The notes under the pieces were generated by a model. It had not been told where the DNA came from. It searched no databases and was given only the letters and a program-made list of their open reading frames with translations. The position numbers and the translations under genes were made by a program. A DNA stretch of 64,000 nucleotides from Acanthosepion esculentum (Eukaryota; Mollusca; Cephalopoda; Sepiida; Sepiidae), in the NCBI GenBank assembly GCA_964036315.1, contig OZ038495.1, positions 24,797,690 through 24,861,689 on the forward strand, written 5' to 3'. Below are positions 10,430 through 22,028 of the stretch, piece after piece. Within the stretch, counting starts at the first letter, position 1, and each line of letters starts with the position of its first letter.

Positions 10430-12417
10430 CTCTAGATGAATTAGTACTTAGGAAAATAAGGGAATCAGTTTGACAACTATTTTGTAATGGACAGTCGTTA
10501 GGATTTCTACAATTGCATAAATTGGTATCGTTATTGTTTGCTGCTTTGGAATGGCGATTATTACTTCGGCTTAAGTAGTGATTTCAAATGTTATTATTGT
10601 GTTCTTTAATAATTTTTTCAATATTATCTGTACAACTATAGCTAAATTTAAGTGTATTTTTATTAAAAATCTTACAAAGAGGATTATTTCTGGGGAAGTA
10701 TTTCTCGATTAAATTGAGCAACTTCTGCTCTAACTTTGTACTAACCATTTGGTTAAATGTGGGCGTGTACCAAATGATTTTTCTGTTTCTATTTTTATTT
10801 TTTACTATCATGCTATGTTAAATATATTTAATGTCAGGTCACTTATGGCCACTATTTTTAAGGCAGTGTTGTAAAAACCTTTATGTTTATAAAATACATC
10901 TTCACTAGAGGAGTTATTGCTAATTCTATATTCTATCAAGGAAGGAATGTGTTTGATTATGGATGGAGGGTGATTAGAATTTGGGTGTATATATATTGGG
11001 CTTGCCTTTGTTCTCATGTAGGGTTGCTATGTATTATTCACTAAGTCTAAGGTAACATCAAGGAAATCTACATTTTTTAAAATTGTGTTGATTTTAACTT
11101 TAGAATTTTTAAATTCCCTATGTATTCCTGATTGTGTCTGTTTAAATTTTTGTGGAATTTTTCACCACCATAAGGACGTCATCTCTATATAACCCTATGT
11201 CTTATATGTTGATATCTTGGTGGGCACTAAGATTATATAAAATGAATAAAACAACAAGGCCGGAAGCAATATCAAATTGGTCAACCGAATTATTTTTAAT
11301 CCATTGTTCTTTGTTATGGATAAGATTTTCTAGAGTTCATAATAATGTCCAGTTCCTCGTTTGAAAGATCAGAGTATTCGGTGGCGAATTTCAAAGCCAA
11401 TGTAAGGAGATCCCTAGAAATGGATGGGTAGTAATCCACAATATCAAACTGGATCAATAAACAATTAGTTTTATCATTGCTTTTAAATCAATTGATGGCA
11501 TCTGTCGTATTAATCAATTGTACCAGGCCAAGGCGCTTTTTAATCAGCTTCTTGACTCTATCGAGGATAATCTTGCAGATTGTACCAATTTCTGGCCTAG
11601 TAGGGTTGATAATACTGGAGGAAAGATTATCTTCAAAATCAGGTTTATGGTTTTTGATTGCTATATATGATTCTTTAGCGCAGAGTTTGCTAACTCTGTC
11701 ACTAATTTTAAGTTTGTCAGTAATATTTTTACTAGTTTCATTAATATTATCAACTAATTTAACAATATTATTATCTACTTTACTATAATTTGTAGTTAAG
11801 ATTTTTTTTCTAATTAAAGTATTTTAATGCTTAGAAGTAATTTTAAAGAAGTTGGCTGTTTAGTCAGATTTAACAAAAACTTTATCAGACGAATTAATGT
11901 CCTTTAAAACTTGGTCGAGATATTTCTGAAAATGATTTTTATGTTTATAAGAAGAGATAGTGTTAACTATTTCTAATAAATCATTTTCAAAACCATATAA
12001 CTGTTCGATGAATGGTGCAGCTTTCAAGCTTTTAAAACCATAAACGTTTCTTTCCAAAATTTGCAATTATGAAGGAAGAAATAAGCCTTCTATTGAGGGG
12101 TCTCCTCTTTTTACACAAATGGACTCACCCAAGGTATACATATACTACTACCAGTGAATACCCGGACAGTCAGTCAAGGAGTCGACACGGAACGACAGAA
12201 GAGTAGTAGAGTTCAGTAGTAGTAGAGTAAGTCACATCATAATTTTCCTTATCCGTTCCTGGCGTTTGTTATTCATTGATATCGGATTCATCCACAACAC
12301 CTTCCATCTCATGCTTCTTAGTAAATCCTCAATTTTCTGAACAAGTTTAACTAAATAATCTCGTTTGTTTGTGTTGGGTATGTTCTTTAGAGAGATTTTG
12401 AAATTAGTTTTATCCAT
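10430..12417 (-). mobile_element. Penelope-like element (PLE) relic, RT plus start of GIY-YIG linker
   Basis: Reading the minus strand downward, the order is as follows. An N-terminal segment MDKTNFKISLKNIPNTNKRD with SMRWK is at 12417-12305. A piece with YGFKSLKAAPFIEQLYGFEN follows at 12040-11980, and one ending VFVKSDK at about 11870. RT blocks with INPTRPEIG (about 11610), LINTTDAIN (about 11500) and a FDIVDYYPSI-like block (about 11430) come next. NSNHPPSIIKHIPSLIEYR is at about 10970-10915, and IIWYTPTFNQMVSTKLEQK at about 10770. The Cys motif CNCRNPNDCPLQNSC at about 10515-10470 precedes the GIY-YIG endonuclease in PLEs. The endonuclease itself is not recognisable, so the 3' end is truncated. 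Many stops and shifts; it lies in gene A intron 1 and is split by a solo LTR. Confidence 0.75.
12091..12299 (-). mobile_element. Solo LTR, internally deleted, inserted in the Penelope-like element
   Basis: The segment is the reverse complement of both ends of the 376-bp solo LTR at 36477-36852: GAGGGGTCTCCTC...CACAAATGGACTCACC at one end and GATATCGGATTCATCC...CACAACA at the other. About 160 bp of the interior is missing. It is flanked by the 5-bp direct repeat CCTTC (12086-12090 and 12300-12304). The Penelope coding frame is interrupted exactly between Trp-Lys of SMRWK and its continuation. No internal retroelement genes are nearby, so it is a solo LTR made by LTR-LTR recombination. Confidence 0.8.
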
Positions 12418-12609
12418 GTTACTGTAAAAAATAAATGTAGAGAGTGTTCTACCGTAATGGGCGCAAAATATCCAAATAAGAGAAAGAGCAGATGGAGTAA
12501 AAATCCACAGTTCGTAGCATTTATTTTTAAAGTGCTCAATGCAAAGTAGAGCTAAATATTATTATTATATTTTTATTATAATAGATTATAAAACATTTTA
12601 TATTGCTAC

Positions 12610-12610
<1 letters not shown>

Positions 12611-12657
<47 letters not shown>
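12611..12657. repeat. (TA)n microsatellite
   Basis: Uninterrupted TA dinucleotides. Confidence 0.95.
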
Positions 12658-12660
<3 letters not shown>

Positions 12661-12869
12661 GTACAATTAACATACTCTTCTATAAATAAATCACTTGAGA
12701 GCAAGAGAATTTGATTTATTAACAACTGATACAGAATACAATAACACTTTTTGGGTACAGTCTAAGAAACAGAATACTGTTCTACAGAACAAAAACAAAA
12801 CTGTATGTACCATACAGAGAACACAAAAGATACGCGCATCATGAAATTATCTAAATGTATTGTACATCA

Positions 12870-13360
12870 CGAAAACAGAGGTTGAAACATGCGACATGGA
12901 GATCCAAACGCGCATTGGATTAGGGAACGATGCATACCAAAATCTAAACAAAGTATTAATAAACAAGAAAAATTTGTAAGAAAAAAAAACAATAGAAATG
13001 TATGCTGAGAATTCCATGAACGGAGCGAGTAAACAAAGAACGTCTTAAAGGAAATGCTGACAAAAAGAACACTTATGCCAAGAACCAAAAAGAGACAGCT
13101 GAAGTTCTTTGGTCACATTATAAGGAAAGTGGAATTGGAAAGACTGATCCTCACAGGGCATATAGAAAGCAAAAGAGCCAACGGGTCCCTTACCCGACGA
13201 GCGTGTTTGAATGGATGGCAGAACAAGGTCGTAAGAAGTTTGACAAAGGGGCATATGCCACTAAGGGACGCAGATAGAACAGCTATGGACAGCAATGAGG
13301 TTCAACTTCTGAAGGTAAATGATACGGAGAAGAGGAAGATGAATGCAGAATAGAATTATT
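12870..13360 (+). mobile_element. RTE-type LINE ORF2 C-terminal fragment
   Basis: Plus-strand reading shows EIQTRIGLGNDAYQNLNKVL (about 12900-12960), the RTE block that in other copies reads TEIRGRIGMAKDAFQKLG. A gap follows, then RTKKRQLKFFGHIIRKVELE and ARACLNGW-like residues from 13054 to 13353. The same C-terminal motif (RKRQLKFLGQVMGKEGLE) is seen at 29240-29070 on the minus strand. Internal deletion and stops mark it as dead. Confidence 0.7.
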
Positions 13361-13943
<583 letters not shown>

Positions 13944-14481
13944 ACACAAATACACACACACACATACACACAAGTGCTCAGATAGTCTGACTTTCACGCT
14001 AAGGCGATCTTCAATCGATAAAGAAGAAACTTTACTATTTCATTTAATAACAGTGAGAAAAATAAGAAGAAAAAGACAGATGAAAAAGTCGGCACACGGA
14101 GGGAAAAAGAAAATAACTAAAGAAAACTTATTTAATTATTTCTTTATTTAATTGTCGGTTCAAAGGTTTGGTATCTCAAACAAAGTTTATTAATTTTTGT
14201 CTGTGACTTATTTGTTATTTAGTCATTGGAGACGTTATGTGGTTCTATATAACGAATTATCTGTTTATATTTGCCGATCAAGCATAGAAATGAATACAAT
14301 ATGGGAACCAGCAATAAGGAGTGTCTGAGAAAAAGCAATAATAGGAACAAAAATTGCAATATGAGCTCTGGTAAAAACATTTGTTGATAACACGAAAAAA
14401 TTCAATATGAGCACTGGTAAGAAATGTTTGCTGAGACATTAGGTTTATAATACCCAGAAATTCATACGCAGATGTCCTCAA

Positions 14482-14765
14482 GGGCACATGGCACATTGGA
14501 TAAAGGCGTTGGTTAGATCCAGTGACAGGACCCAAATGCCCGGTTAAGGCAGTGGAGAACTTTGAGAGGGGAATTAACAGGAGATAACTGACATCCACTA
14601 AACATGGCACGTGGAACTAGAACAGTCTACTCCAGTGAGCGAAATAAAGGGTTCAGTTCGACATTCCAAGAATGAAGAAGGCCGGAGCGTACAACAGCCG
14701 AAACGTTGTAATAAATATGACGACAAAGATGCGGACAATAGTCCGAATAGTGTACATAACAAATT
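14482..14765 (+). repeat. tRNA-derived SINE, near full length
   Basis: A tRNA-like head with A-box TGGCACATTGG (14489-14499) and a weak B-box near 14528-14540 is followed by a central part. It ends in the tail that starts GAAGAAGGCCGGAGCGTACA (14672) and finishes near GTGTACATAAC. The head and centre are the reverse complement of 18117-18303, and the tail matches 4588-4678, 18311-18434 and 62725-62946. RNA polymerase III transcription from A/B boxes is the known mode for tRNA SINEs. Lies in gene A intron 1, antisense to the gene. Confidence 0.75.
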
Positions 14766-15290
14766 ATGAATTTCTTTTCGTGTATGCATTTGGAAATGCG
14801 CCCTGTCTTTTGCTTAGAAGTTTATATTGTTCATTAAAGTCGAATATTGTTATGTAATCTGACATTTTTTCTTATTTTCGTGTCATTTGTAGTATGTTTT
14901 GGTTTGTGATGTTTGAGATTTCACCTAGGTTTTGCGAGTGTAATTATATTTTCATATTTTTCTTATTCCGAATGGCATCAAATCATGTCTCACTTCAATC
15001 TGGTGACGACCAGTCAAAACCTGTACAGTAAAAATCGCATTCTATGATTTTTCCAAGATATCAACAGACGGGATTATCATTATTGACACCATAATATCGG
15101 TTACTGCGTCGCATTTTGACCTGAGAACATCGCTATTGAACTTTGAAATGCGGCGATTCTAGTGTTGTGTGTTATTTGCTCACATTTTCAGCTCTTTGAG
15201 AAGCAGCAAGATTTTGGGAGTTCACTCTAATTTTTGGCACTTCCGTTTGCACACTCATATACACGCATAAATACCAAAACATTGAAACAC

Positions 15291-15298
15291 ACACACAG

Positions 15299-15387
<89 letters not shown>

Positions 15388-15470
15388 TGAATATATGCAT
15401 TTGCGAGTGTGTTTATAGGTTTGAAAGTTCTCTCTTCACCCGAATAATAGAGACGTAGAATAGAGGCTGC

Positions 15471-15531
<61 letters not shown>
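15291..15531. repeat. Two long (TA)n arrays with a (CA)n start
   Basis: CACACA then TA units to about 15385, 90 bp of other sequence, then TA units from 15475 to 15530 that abut the palindrome. Confidence 0.95.
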
Positions 15532-15534
<3 letters not shown>

Positions 15535-15690
15535 TCATGCTAGATGCAATCATCGGGCCCGATGATTGCATCTAGCATGAAACAGACTGTCGCCTCTAAG
15601 TGTTGACTTCTATGTTCACTTTTATATTTACACACACTCTGATTTTGAGCACTTTATTCCATAAATATAGCACACTTTAAGACTATATTT
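15531..15690 (+). repeat. Palindromic element bounded by (TA)n arrays, copy 1
   Basis: 15531-15584 is a perfect 54-bp palindrome centred on GGGCCC (15555-15560). It is followed by a tail (GACTGTCGCCTCTAAGTG ... CTTTAAGACTATATTTG) that is almost the same as the tail of the element at 34395-34597. Here the outer part of the left arm is missing and a TA array takes its place. No coding capacity. Confidence 0.8.
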
Positions 15691-15691
15691 G

Positions 15692-15693
<2 letters not shown>

Positions 15694-15736
<43 letters not shown>

Positions 15737-15739
15737 GTG

Positions 15740-15815
<76 letters not shown>
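15694..15815. repeat. (TA)n array, slightly interrupted
   Basis: TA units with one interruption (CTGTGTATAA) near 15735. Confidence 0.95.
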
Positions 15816-15818
<3 letters not shown>

Positions 15819-15849
15819 TACTGCTTGAGGCACGTTTACAAAGGAGCAC

Positions 15850-16440
15850 ATTTATATCACTGAATTAATATTCAAAATTTACTTGTGCATTGTCAGTAAC
15901 TCAAGAGTATAATGTTTTTGAAGGCAACTACATTTCCCTTCATTGATTCATGTGACATGCGGTCTTGTATCTGACGCAGCGAAGCATGCCACCCTACATC
16001 TGCAGTGTAATTATTGATGAGCTTTTCTAAACAAAAAAAATAAATACACCGTCTACTCAAATATGTGTAGCCATTAAAAATAACGTTTAAGTCAAACATA
16101 ATATGTTTAAAACGAAGAACATCATCTAAATTATACTTTTGTCAGTCTATTATATAATAATCTATTCTTGCTAAATATATTTTTGAAGTATATCTTCAAA
16201 CAAGTATAAATGTGATCATGTTTATATCACTGAAGGAAACACTCGAAATTCAAATTTACATTGCCAATAACTATGTCAAGTGTATGTTTTTGAAGTATAA
16301 TATTTTTAATGTAACTATTTGTCGCTTCACTGTTTCATCGGAGTTGCGGTTTTGTATGTGATGCAGCTAAGCATGTCATCCTACGTCACACAACTGTTCA
16401 CCATTTTACATATTTTACATTAAAGCTTTACTAGACAGTA
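15850..16440. repeat. Diverged direct duplication in gene A intron 1
   Basis: 15850-16040 and 16215-16410 share the order of short blocks: TTTATATCACTGAA, TTTTTGAAG, GCGGT.TTGTAT.TGA, GCA.CGAAGCATG/GCAGCTAAGCATG. This points to an old tandem duplication of about 360 bp. No coding potential. Confidence 0.55.
16105..16187. repeat. 83-bp direct repeat, recent copy pair (second copy 16700-16782)
   Basis: The segment from GTTTAAAACGAAGAACATC to CTAAATATATTTTTG recurs 595 bp further on with one visible mismatch. It is far more similar than the surrounding duplication, so it is a younger event or gene-conversion tract. Confidence 0.8.
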
Positions 16441-16966
16441 GAATGTGTATTAAATTCAACAAAACATGAATAATTTAATAGGATTTTATGATTGATCAGA
16501 CGTTTCTCTTCGCTACTCGAGTTAGTTGATAATATAACATTTGACTTCAAGGTAAACATACTCACCCACCTTCCAAGATATACAAACCATTACCTTACTG
16601 TCCCCGCTTATTTCTTTTCATAACAACTTGGTCTTTTTCCATTCAAAGCTAAGTTTAGTAAATATCTTTGAATGCACTCTATCTTATATATACATAACCG
16701 TTTAAAACGAAGAACATCATCTACATTATACTTTTGTCAGTCTATTATATAATAATCTATTCTTGCTAAATATATTTTTGTTTAAATTTATAAACATCAG
16801 CATTCTTCTCTGTTAATTGTACACAATTATGAAAAAAACATTGATAAAGTTTTCTTTGCAAATAATCTTTTCATAGTAATATTTTCTCATTTTACTTGTA
16901 AATAAAAAAAATTCAGTGATGCTACTAAGGTATCATATGAGTAATTAAAAACAAATTATAACTTAC

Positions 16967-17109
16967 CTATGTTGTATTTCTGGTACGATGAACACTAAAC
17001 TACCAACTTGTAGACCATTAAAAATTGGTATTAAGTACAAAAATGTCAGAATAAGCTTTTGGTATAGCCCACAGCCGCCAACATCTTCAATAATTTCTTC
17101 ATATTTCAT
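16967..17109 (-). CDS. SLC22-type transporter gene A, first coding exon
   Basis: The protein is a 12-TM major facilitator carrier of the organic cation/anion family, expected in the plasma membrane. The start is the ATG at 17109-17107: it is the first Met of the frame, an in-frame stop lies upstream (17175-17173), and A stands at -3. The frame upstream of the ATG has only a TTG and no Met. The exon reads MKYEEIIEDVGGCGLYQK, then TM1 (LILTFLYLIPIFNGLQVGSL), then VFIVPEIQH, and ends AG before GTAAGT (16966). The phase-2 AG plus A from exon 2 gives Arg, joining cleanly to CAIPG. MKxxxIxxxxGxxGxYQK is the usual SLC22 N-terminus. Intron 1 is about 6.8 kb. A TATAAAT on the minus strand at 17279-17273 is a weak promoter candidate. 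The orthologue and substrate cannot be assigned. Confidence 0.92.
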
Positions 17110-17748
17110 TTTGTGGAGATAATCGTTGCTTGCTTTGGGTTTTTTTTTCTCACTGGTTGTTAACAATGGTTGTTATTTTCAGTAACAAATTAAAGAAACT
17201 TTGTTTTCGAAATAACGTTTTATGACAAATTGACAGATATTATTTTAAGCAGATATTGTTGCTAAACACTGGATTTATAAATGTCGAATGTCAGAGGAAA
17301 ATATTGGTCACATGAACATCGCAATGTCACTGAAGGTCAATGGAGGGGAGAAATGACATCACATTTATTAGCACATAAAAAAAAGAAACGGTTATGTCAA
17401 CAGTTCGAATTCCTATTGAAATTCAGTCTGTTATCTTTGCAATATCTTGTTGGAATTAAAAAGATTCACCACTCCTTTACTTGCCTCAAAAGCAATATTG
17501 AGGAATCGCATTTTGTAGATTAGTTCGCAAATGTAGTTACTTGGAATTTTAGTGCTGTTTAAATGCTTTGACCTTGTTCCAAACTAAGATGAATACATAA
17601 TGTTGACTAAGCTCAGTACGGCCCAAAGACAAATGTAGATGAAGAAGATTATGTTGCGCCAATTTTACAGATAAATATCATGTATACGGCTAACTATTCA
17701 GGATATAAATTCGTTATTATATCTAGTAATTGCGTGTAGTCAGAAATG

Positions 17749-17750
17749 GT

Positions 17751-17832
<82 letters not shown>
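17749..17832. repeat. (GATA)n microsatellite
   Basis: About 21 perfect GATA units, some 0.6 kb upstream of the gene A start codon. Confidence 0.97.
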
Positions 17833-18023
17833 ACTATTATGGACATAGAAATCAACATTACACGCTTTACAGTTTCGTACATTAACCGAGTATCAGACCA
17901 TGTGTTACTTCTCTTTATCTAAATTTTATATATAGATCATAAGGCAAATAATGAGAAACCGGTTTTTCTCATTTTTATCGCATTTTTATAAGGTTAATGT
18001 TCTTTATAATGATAAAACTGAGT

Positions 18024-18434
18024 AATTATTTACATTGTTTGGACTGTTGTCCTCGTCCTTATTGCCAAATTCACAATGTTTCGGCCGTCGTACGCTGCGT
18101 CCTTCTTCAGGTGATTGGAATTTCGAATTGAACCGTTTATTTCGTCCACCTGAGTAAATTGTTCCAGTTCCACTTCTCAGTTATCCCCCTTTAACTCTCC
18201 AGGTTATTGATCATCGCTGCAGTAGTCAGGTATTGAACTTATAACTCTTTGGATCAAATTACTCGATCCAAGCAACGCTTTTTATCCACTGGGCCATGTG
18301 TCCAAACACTTGAAGAAGGCTGGAGCGTACAACGGCCGACACGTCGTGAATATGGCAATAAAGATGAGGACAAGAGTCCAAACAATGTAAATAATGTAAA
18401 TAATTACAATACCTCATCTCAGAAATATAGACAG
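18024..18434. repeat. Head-to-head SINE pair (minus full copy + plus tail)
   Basis: On the minus strand 18303-18024 is a complete tRNA-type SINE: A-box TGGCCCAGTGG (18296-18286), B-box-like AGTTCAATACC (18239-18229), a central part, and the tail at 18108-18024. A second tail (GAAGAAGGCTGGAGCGTACA ... AGAAATATAGACAG) runs on the plus strand from 18311 to 18434. The two tails are inverted copies about 200 bp apart, so one transcript through the locus could fold back. Confidence 0.8.
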
Positions 18435-18649
18435 ATAAGAAATTGTGTGTTCTTATTTATTTTTGCCCGATAGCAAGGCCTCTAATCGAGATGTTTTGTG
18501 GAACGTGAAATCACCTCTTAATTGCTGGTGTTCCCAAGTTCACCCTGACCCGGTTTGGTAGCACCTGTTAGGGCTCCAGCTATGGGCAAATAGTTAACCC
18601 GCAAAATGGGGTCAAAACACTATGAACGTGTAAAAATAGGTTTTAATAC

Positions 18650-18795
18650 CCGCAATACATTTTTGAAAAAAATTATTACCAGCAATACATTATTACCAGC
18701 AAGACATTTTTGGAAACGAATTATTACCAGTAATAGATTTAAAAAAAATATTACCAGCAATAATTTTTTTTACCAGCAATGAATTAAAAAAAAAT
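18650..18795. repeat. Short degenerate tandem repeat (ATTACCAGCAATA units)
   Basis: Five to six copies of a roughly 25-35-bp unit containing TTATTACCAGCAATACATTT with variable A-runs between them. Confidence 0.75.
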
Positions 18796-19287
18796 TGGTC
18801 TTGTGTATTCATTAGGGATATATTCAAGTTTTTTGTTTAGGAGTTTATAATGTTTAGAAAAGGATATTATTATATACTACCCCAGGAAATGCTAATTGGC
18901 CTTCAGGTGCTGTTATATGCTGATGCTCTTTGTTTATTTTCTATGTCTTTTTAGACTTATCTTGGTTTGTGTTTGTAAGTTCCCATATTTATTTTGAGAG
19001 TTCCGTACTATTTGCATATACTTTGCTGTTCAGCATGATAACCACATAAGAAACAGGAACTTGGCATCAAATTGTATTTCTATTCAACTCTGGTGAATAT
19101 CAATCCATCAGTGCACTTTATAGTATTCCACCAACACACTATACTGTCCTTGGAATATTCTAGACATCGATCAACAAGGGTATCAAATTTGACACCACAC
19201 TGCGCCTCACTTAAACCTGGGAACATTCACATCCACTTCCCTTTCGGGAAGACGGTAGCGTGCATATGTTATGGCGATGACATGAAG

Positions 19288-19600
19288 TTATGGTAGCAGT
19301 TTGTCAGTAAGGTATTAACAAATTGATTGTAGATCTGTAATTGTGTTGGGTATGTACTGCTGAAGTGACATTCCTGAAAAATCATGTATTTGCACAATTT
19401 TATGTTCTTCATGTTTTCGAGGGTCAACGATTCGAGTCCAGTCTGTCAGCAAGATATTGTCGAACTGCTGGGAGATCTGTAATATTGGGATTTGCAATGC
19501 TATCTTGTAAAACTGGAGTCTTTCTTGAAAATTATATATTTGCCTCTCTTTAGGCTCTCCAAGTTTTTCGGTGATGTTAATTTGTTCCAACAATATTGTA
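19288..19600. repeat. Imperfect direct repeat of about 150 bp, possibly coding-derived
   Basis: CAG.TTGTCAG.AAG.TATT ... AGATCTGTAAT occurs at about 19288-19343 and again at about 19437-19480. The following parts (CCTGAAAAATCATGTATTTG and CTTGAAAATTATATATTTG) also correspond. A minus-strand frame of 114 codons (19659-19315) crosses it. I do not recognise a family; a relic of a protein with internal repeats is possible but not shown. Confidence 0.45.
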
Positions 19601-20073
19601 CATGTCGAATTCGTATAAGTTTGAAAAAGTATCAATAAACACCCGATAGCAAATTTCATTTATTCTTTAGAATATAGAATGGGTAGACGTCATAATGGCC
19701 TTATAGATTCTGGTGTTTTTATGTAATTACTTCAGAAACATTTGGTAGCCTGCCAAAAGCTTTGATTTTTTTTGTCCTGTCTGTTGCATATTCTTTTGCC
19801 CAGCTTATTGTTGTATGATATGATAACGTCAAGTTAATTGACGTACACTGATTAATTTTTGTAAGGTAACATGCGATTTATTACCAGTTTGTTATTGATA
19901 ATTAGGTGCATTATTTCTGGTCTCTCGGTGTAGTGTGTTTGTTAGCTGGGTAGTCATGTCAGATTATTTCCAAGAGCTAGTTAGATTGCCATGGGTACCC
20001 CTAACTTATAATTATAAGTTATAATTACTAATTATTTATAAAAGAAGTAAGAATATTTGATTTGAGGATTATA

Positions 20074-21283
20074 TTAGGTTGTTCAGAAAATAATATCCAG
20101 TTTCAGAATAAACCTTTCAATTGTGTCTAATATGTTATTACAATATTTGCCCAACATTATATTTCCCATTCCTAATGATTGAGATGATCACTTTGCTAAA
20201 CTTATTCGGAATTTAACATACCACATTATGTATCATCACACCTTGAACATGAGAAAAATAGATGCGTTTACTTATTTTGCATCTGTTCAAGTTTGATCCT
20301 AATTTTTCTCGAACTGCTACCAATATTAACAGATCATGGAGTGAAGATTTCACTTGTGATCGGACCGTACAACACTGGTTTCTGAAGTTCCTCAATGGGG
20401 CTACTTGTCTTGATGATCAAGGTGTTTGAGGGCATCCATCTGCAATTGACAATCAACATCTGAATACACTAGTCTAACAAAACTCATATCAAATTGTCAA
20501 GGAAATAAGTATCAGCATTACAATAATATCGGAGCATCTCAAAAACATCAGTATGGTGAAGAAACTCGATAGATGAACGTCAGATTTGGAGATTTCGAGA
20601 TTTTGAAGATTGTTCGATGCTGTATCTGTGAGAATTGAATGATCCATATCTTGATCGAATATTGAATTGGAGACATATATCCATTATGACAATCGTAAAC
20701 GATCTGCTTAATGTCTTGATCATGACGAAGCACCCCAAAAACTTTCTAACTTTCAAACTTTTTGCACCAACTGACGAGTGTAGGGAGTCTGGTGGCTCAC
20801 CATTGGCGTTATCCATTACAACGTTCTGGAATCTAAGTTTACTGAATGCAATGCGAATTCAGTTAAACAATCGGACCAGGTTTATCGACGTGGCCCAATT
20901 ATGCTTCATGACAATGCTCAGCTACAAGTTACCAGGATAACACTGCAAAAGTTTGCCATCTAAGCATGCAAGAATTTGCCTCATCAAGCATATTCTCGGA
21001 TCTCTGGACCAATGATTACCACTTTTTCCCAGCATCTTGACAATTTTTAAGCCAAAAGACATTCCGTTGCATAAAAGATGCAAAAACTGGATTCAAAGAT
21101 TTTTGACGTCAAAACCGTTAAGGAATTATTATAACGGCATCAACAACATTTACAAGTCAATAGCAGAAATGTATAGATGTCCAAGGTTCCTATTTTGACT
21201 GATTCAAACACTGTTGGAATACATTAATTCAGGAATAAAAAATCCGATTTAAAAACCGGATATTTGTTTTCCGAACAACCAAA
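20074..21283 (+). mobile_element. Mariner DNA transposon, decayed
   Basis: Terminal inverted repeats are TTAGGTTGTTCAGAAAA on the left and the inverse TTTTCCGAACAACCAAA on the right, with TA at both outer edges (20072-20073 and 21284-21285), the mariner/Tc1 target site. The plus-strand interior gives typical mariner transposase pieces in broken frames: HLKNISMVKKLDR (about 20525-20573), YDNRKRSA (about 20685-20710), HYNVLE (about 20817), and LHDNAQ (about 20909-20926), the block that carries the second catalytic Asp. Numerous stops show it is inactive. Length about 1.2 kb, normal for mariner. Confidence 0.88.
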
Positions 21284-21289
21284 TAAGTT

Positions 21290-22028
21290 GTGATATTCTC
21301 CTTAAATTTCACAGTATTCTCTGATCTTGTTTTTCAGTATGTTGCTAAGATAAGTGTCAAGTAAAAGATAGAATTTCATGTCCTGATGGTTAAAGTCAAA
21401 CTTGAAATCAAACCTTTAGCGTAACACAATATTTCTTACCCCATTCCCACAATTTGCTCTTTCTAATTATAGTGAGTATAGTAAATATTGTATGCCTTTC
21501 AGCACAGAAAAACCCCTAAAATCCTGAAAGTCTCTTAAATATTAATACATTATTTGGCGACTATCTAAAGGATGGAAACACCAGAGAAACACTATGCAAA
21601 TCATACATATTAGCAACATACAAATTATGTCAGGATGTAAATAGGAAAATAGCTGGAGAGTTAGTTTTCCTTGTTACTACCATTTCCCTTGAATGCATTC
21701 AGGATTTAAACTTTATGTTCTATGTTACTTTGAATTTTAATCTGATTTATATTTTTTGCTGTTTCCCTTGACATTCAGACGATGAACTGAATTTCAAAAC
21801 TGAAAAATTATATTCATCTTAGCTGTTTAATACATACCTAATAAAAGAACTGCTTGAACTGTTAAGTAAGTTTGATTTACTTGGGAAGGCTATTAGAATA
21901 ATACAGAACTTATATTAAGAATAAACCAACTACGTGCGGATAGAAAATTAATTCAGTAAATACACAAAAATAAGAAAAAGACGTAAGACAAGCTGTGTCT
22001 TCACAATATACTTAGTCAACCTTTAGAG
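21290..22028. other. AT-rich DNA, no feature recognised
   Basis: No open frame of note and no repeat relationship recognised. Confidence 0.4.

Noticed and set aside
17110..17166. Longer N-terminus of gene A starting at 17166
   Set aside because: That start is TTG and not ATG; the first ATG in frame is at 17109 and matches the usual SLC22 start.
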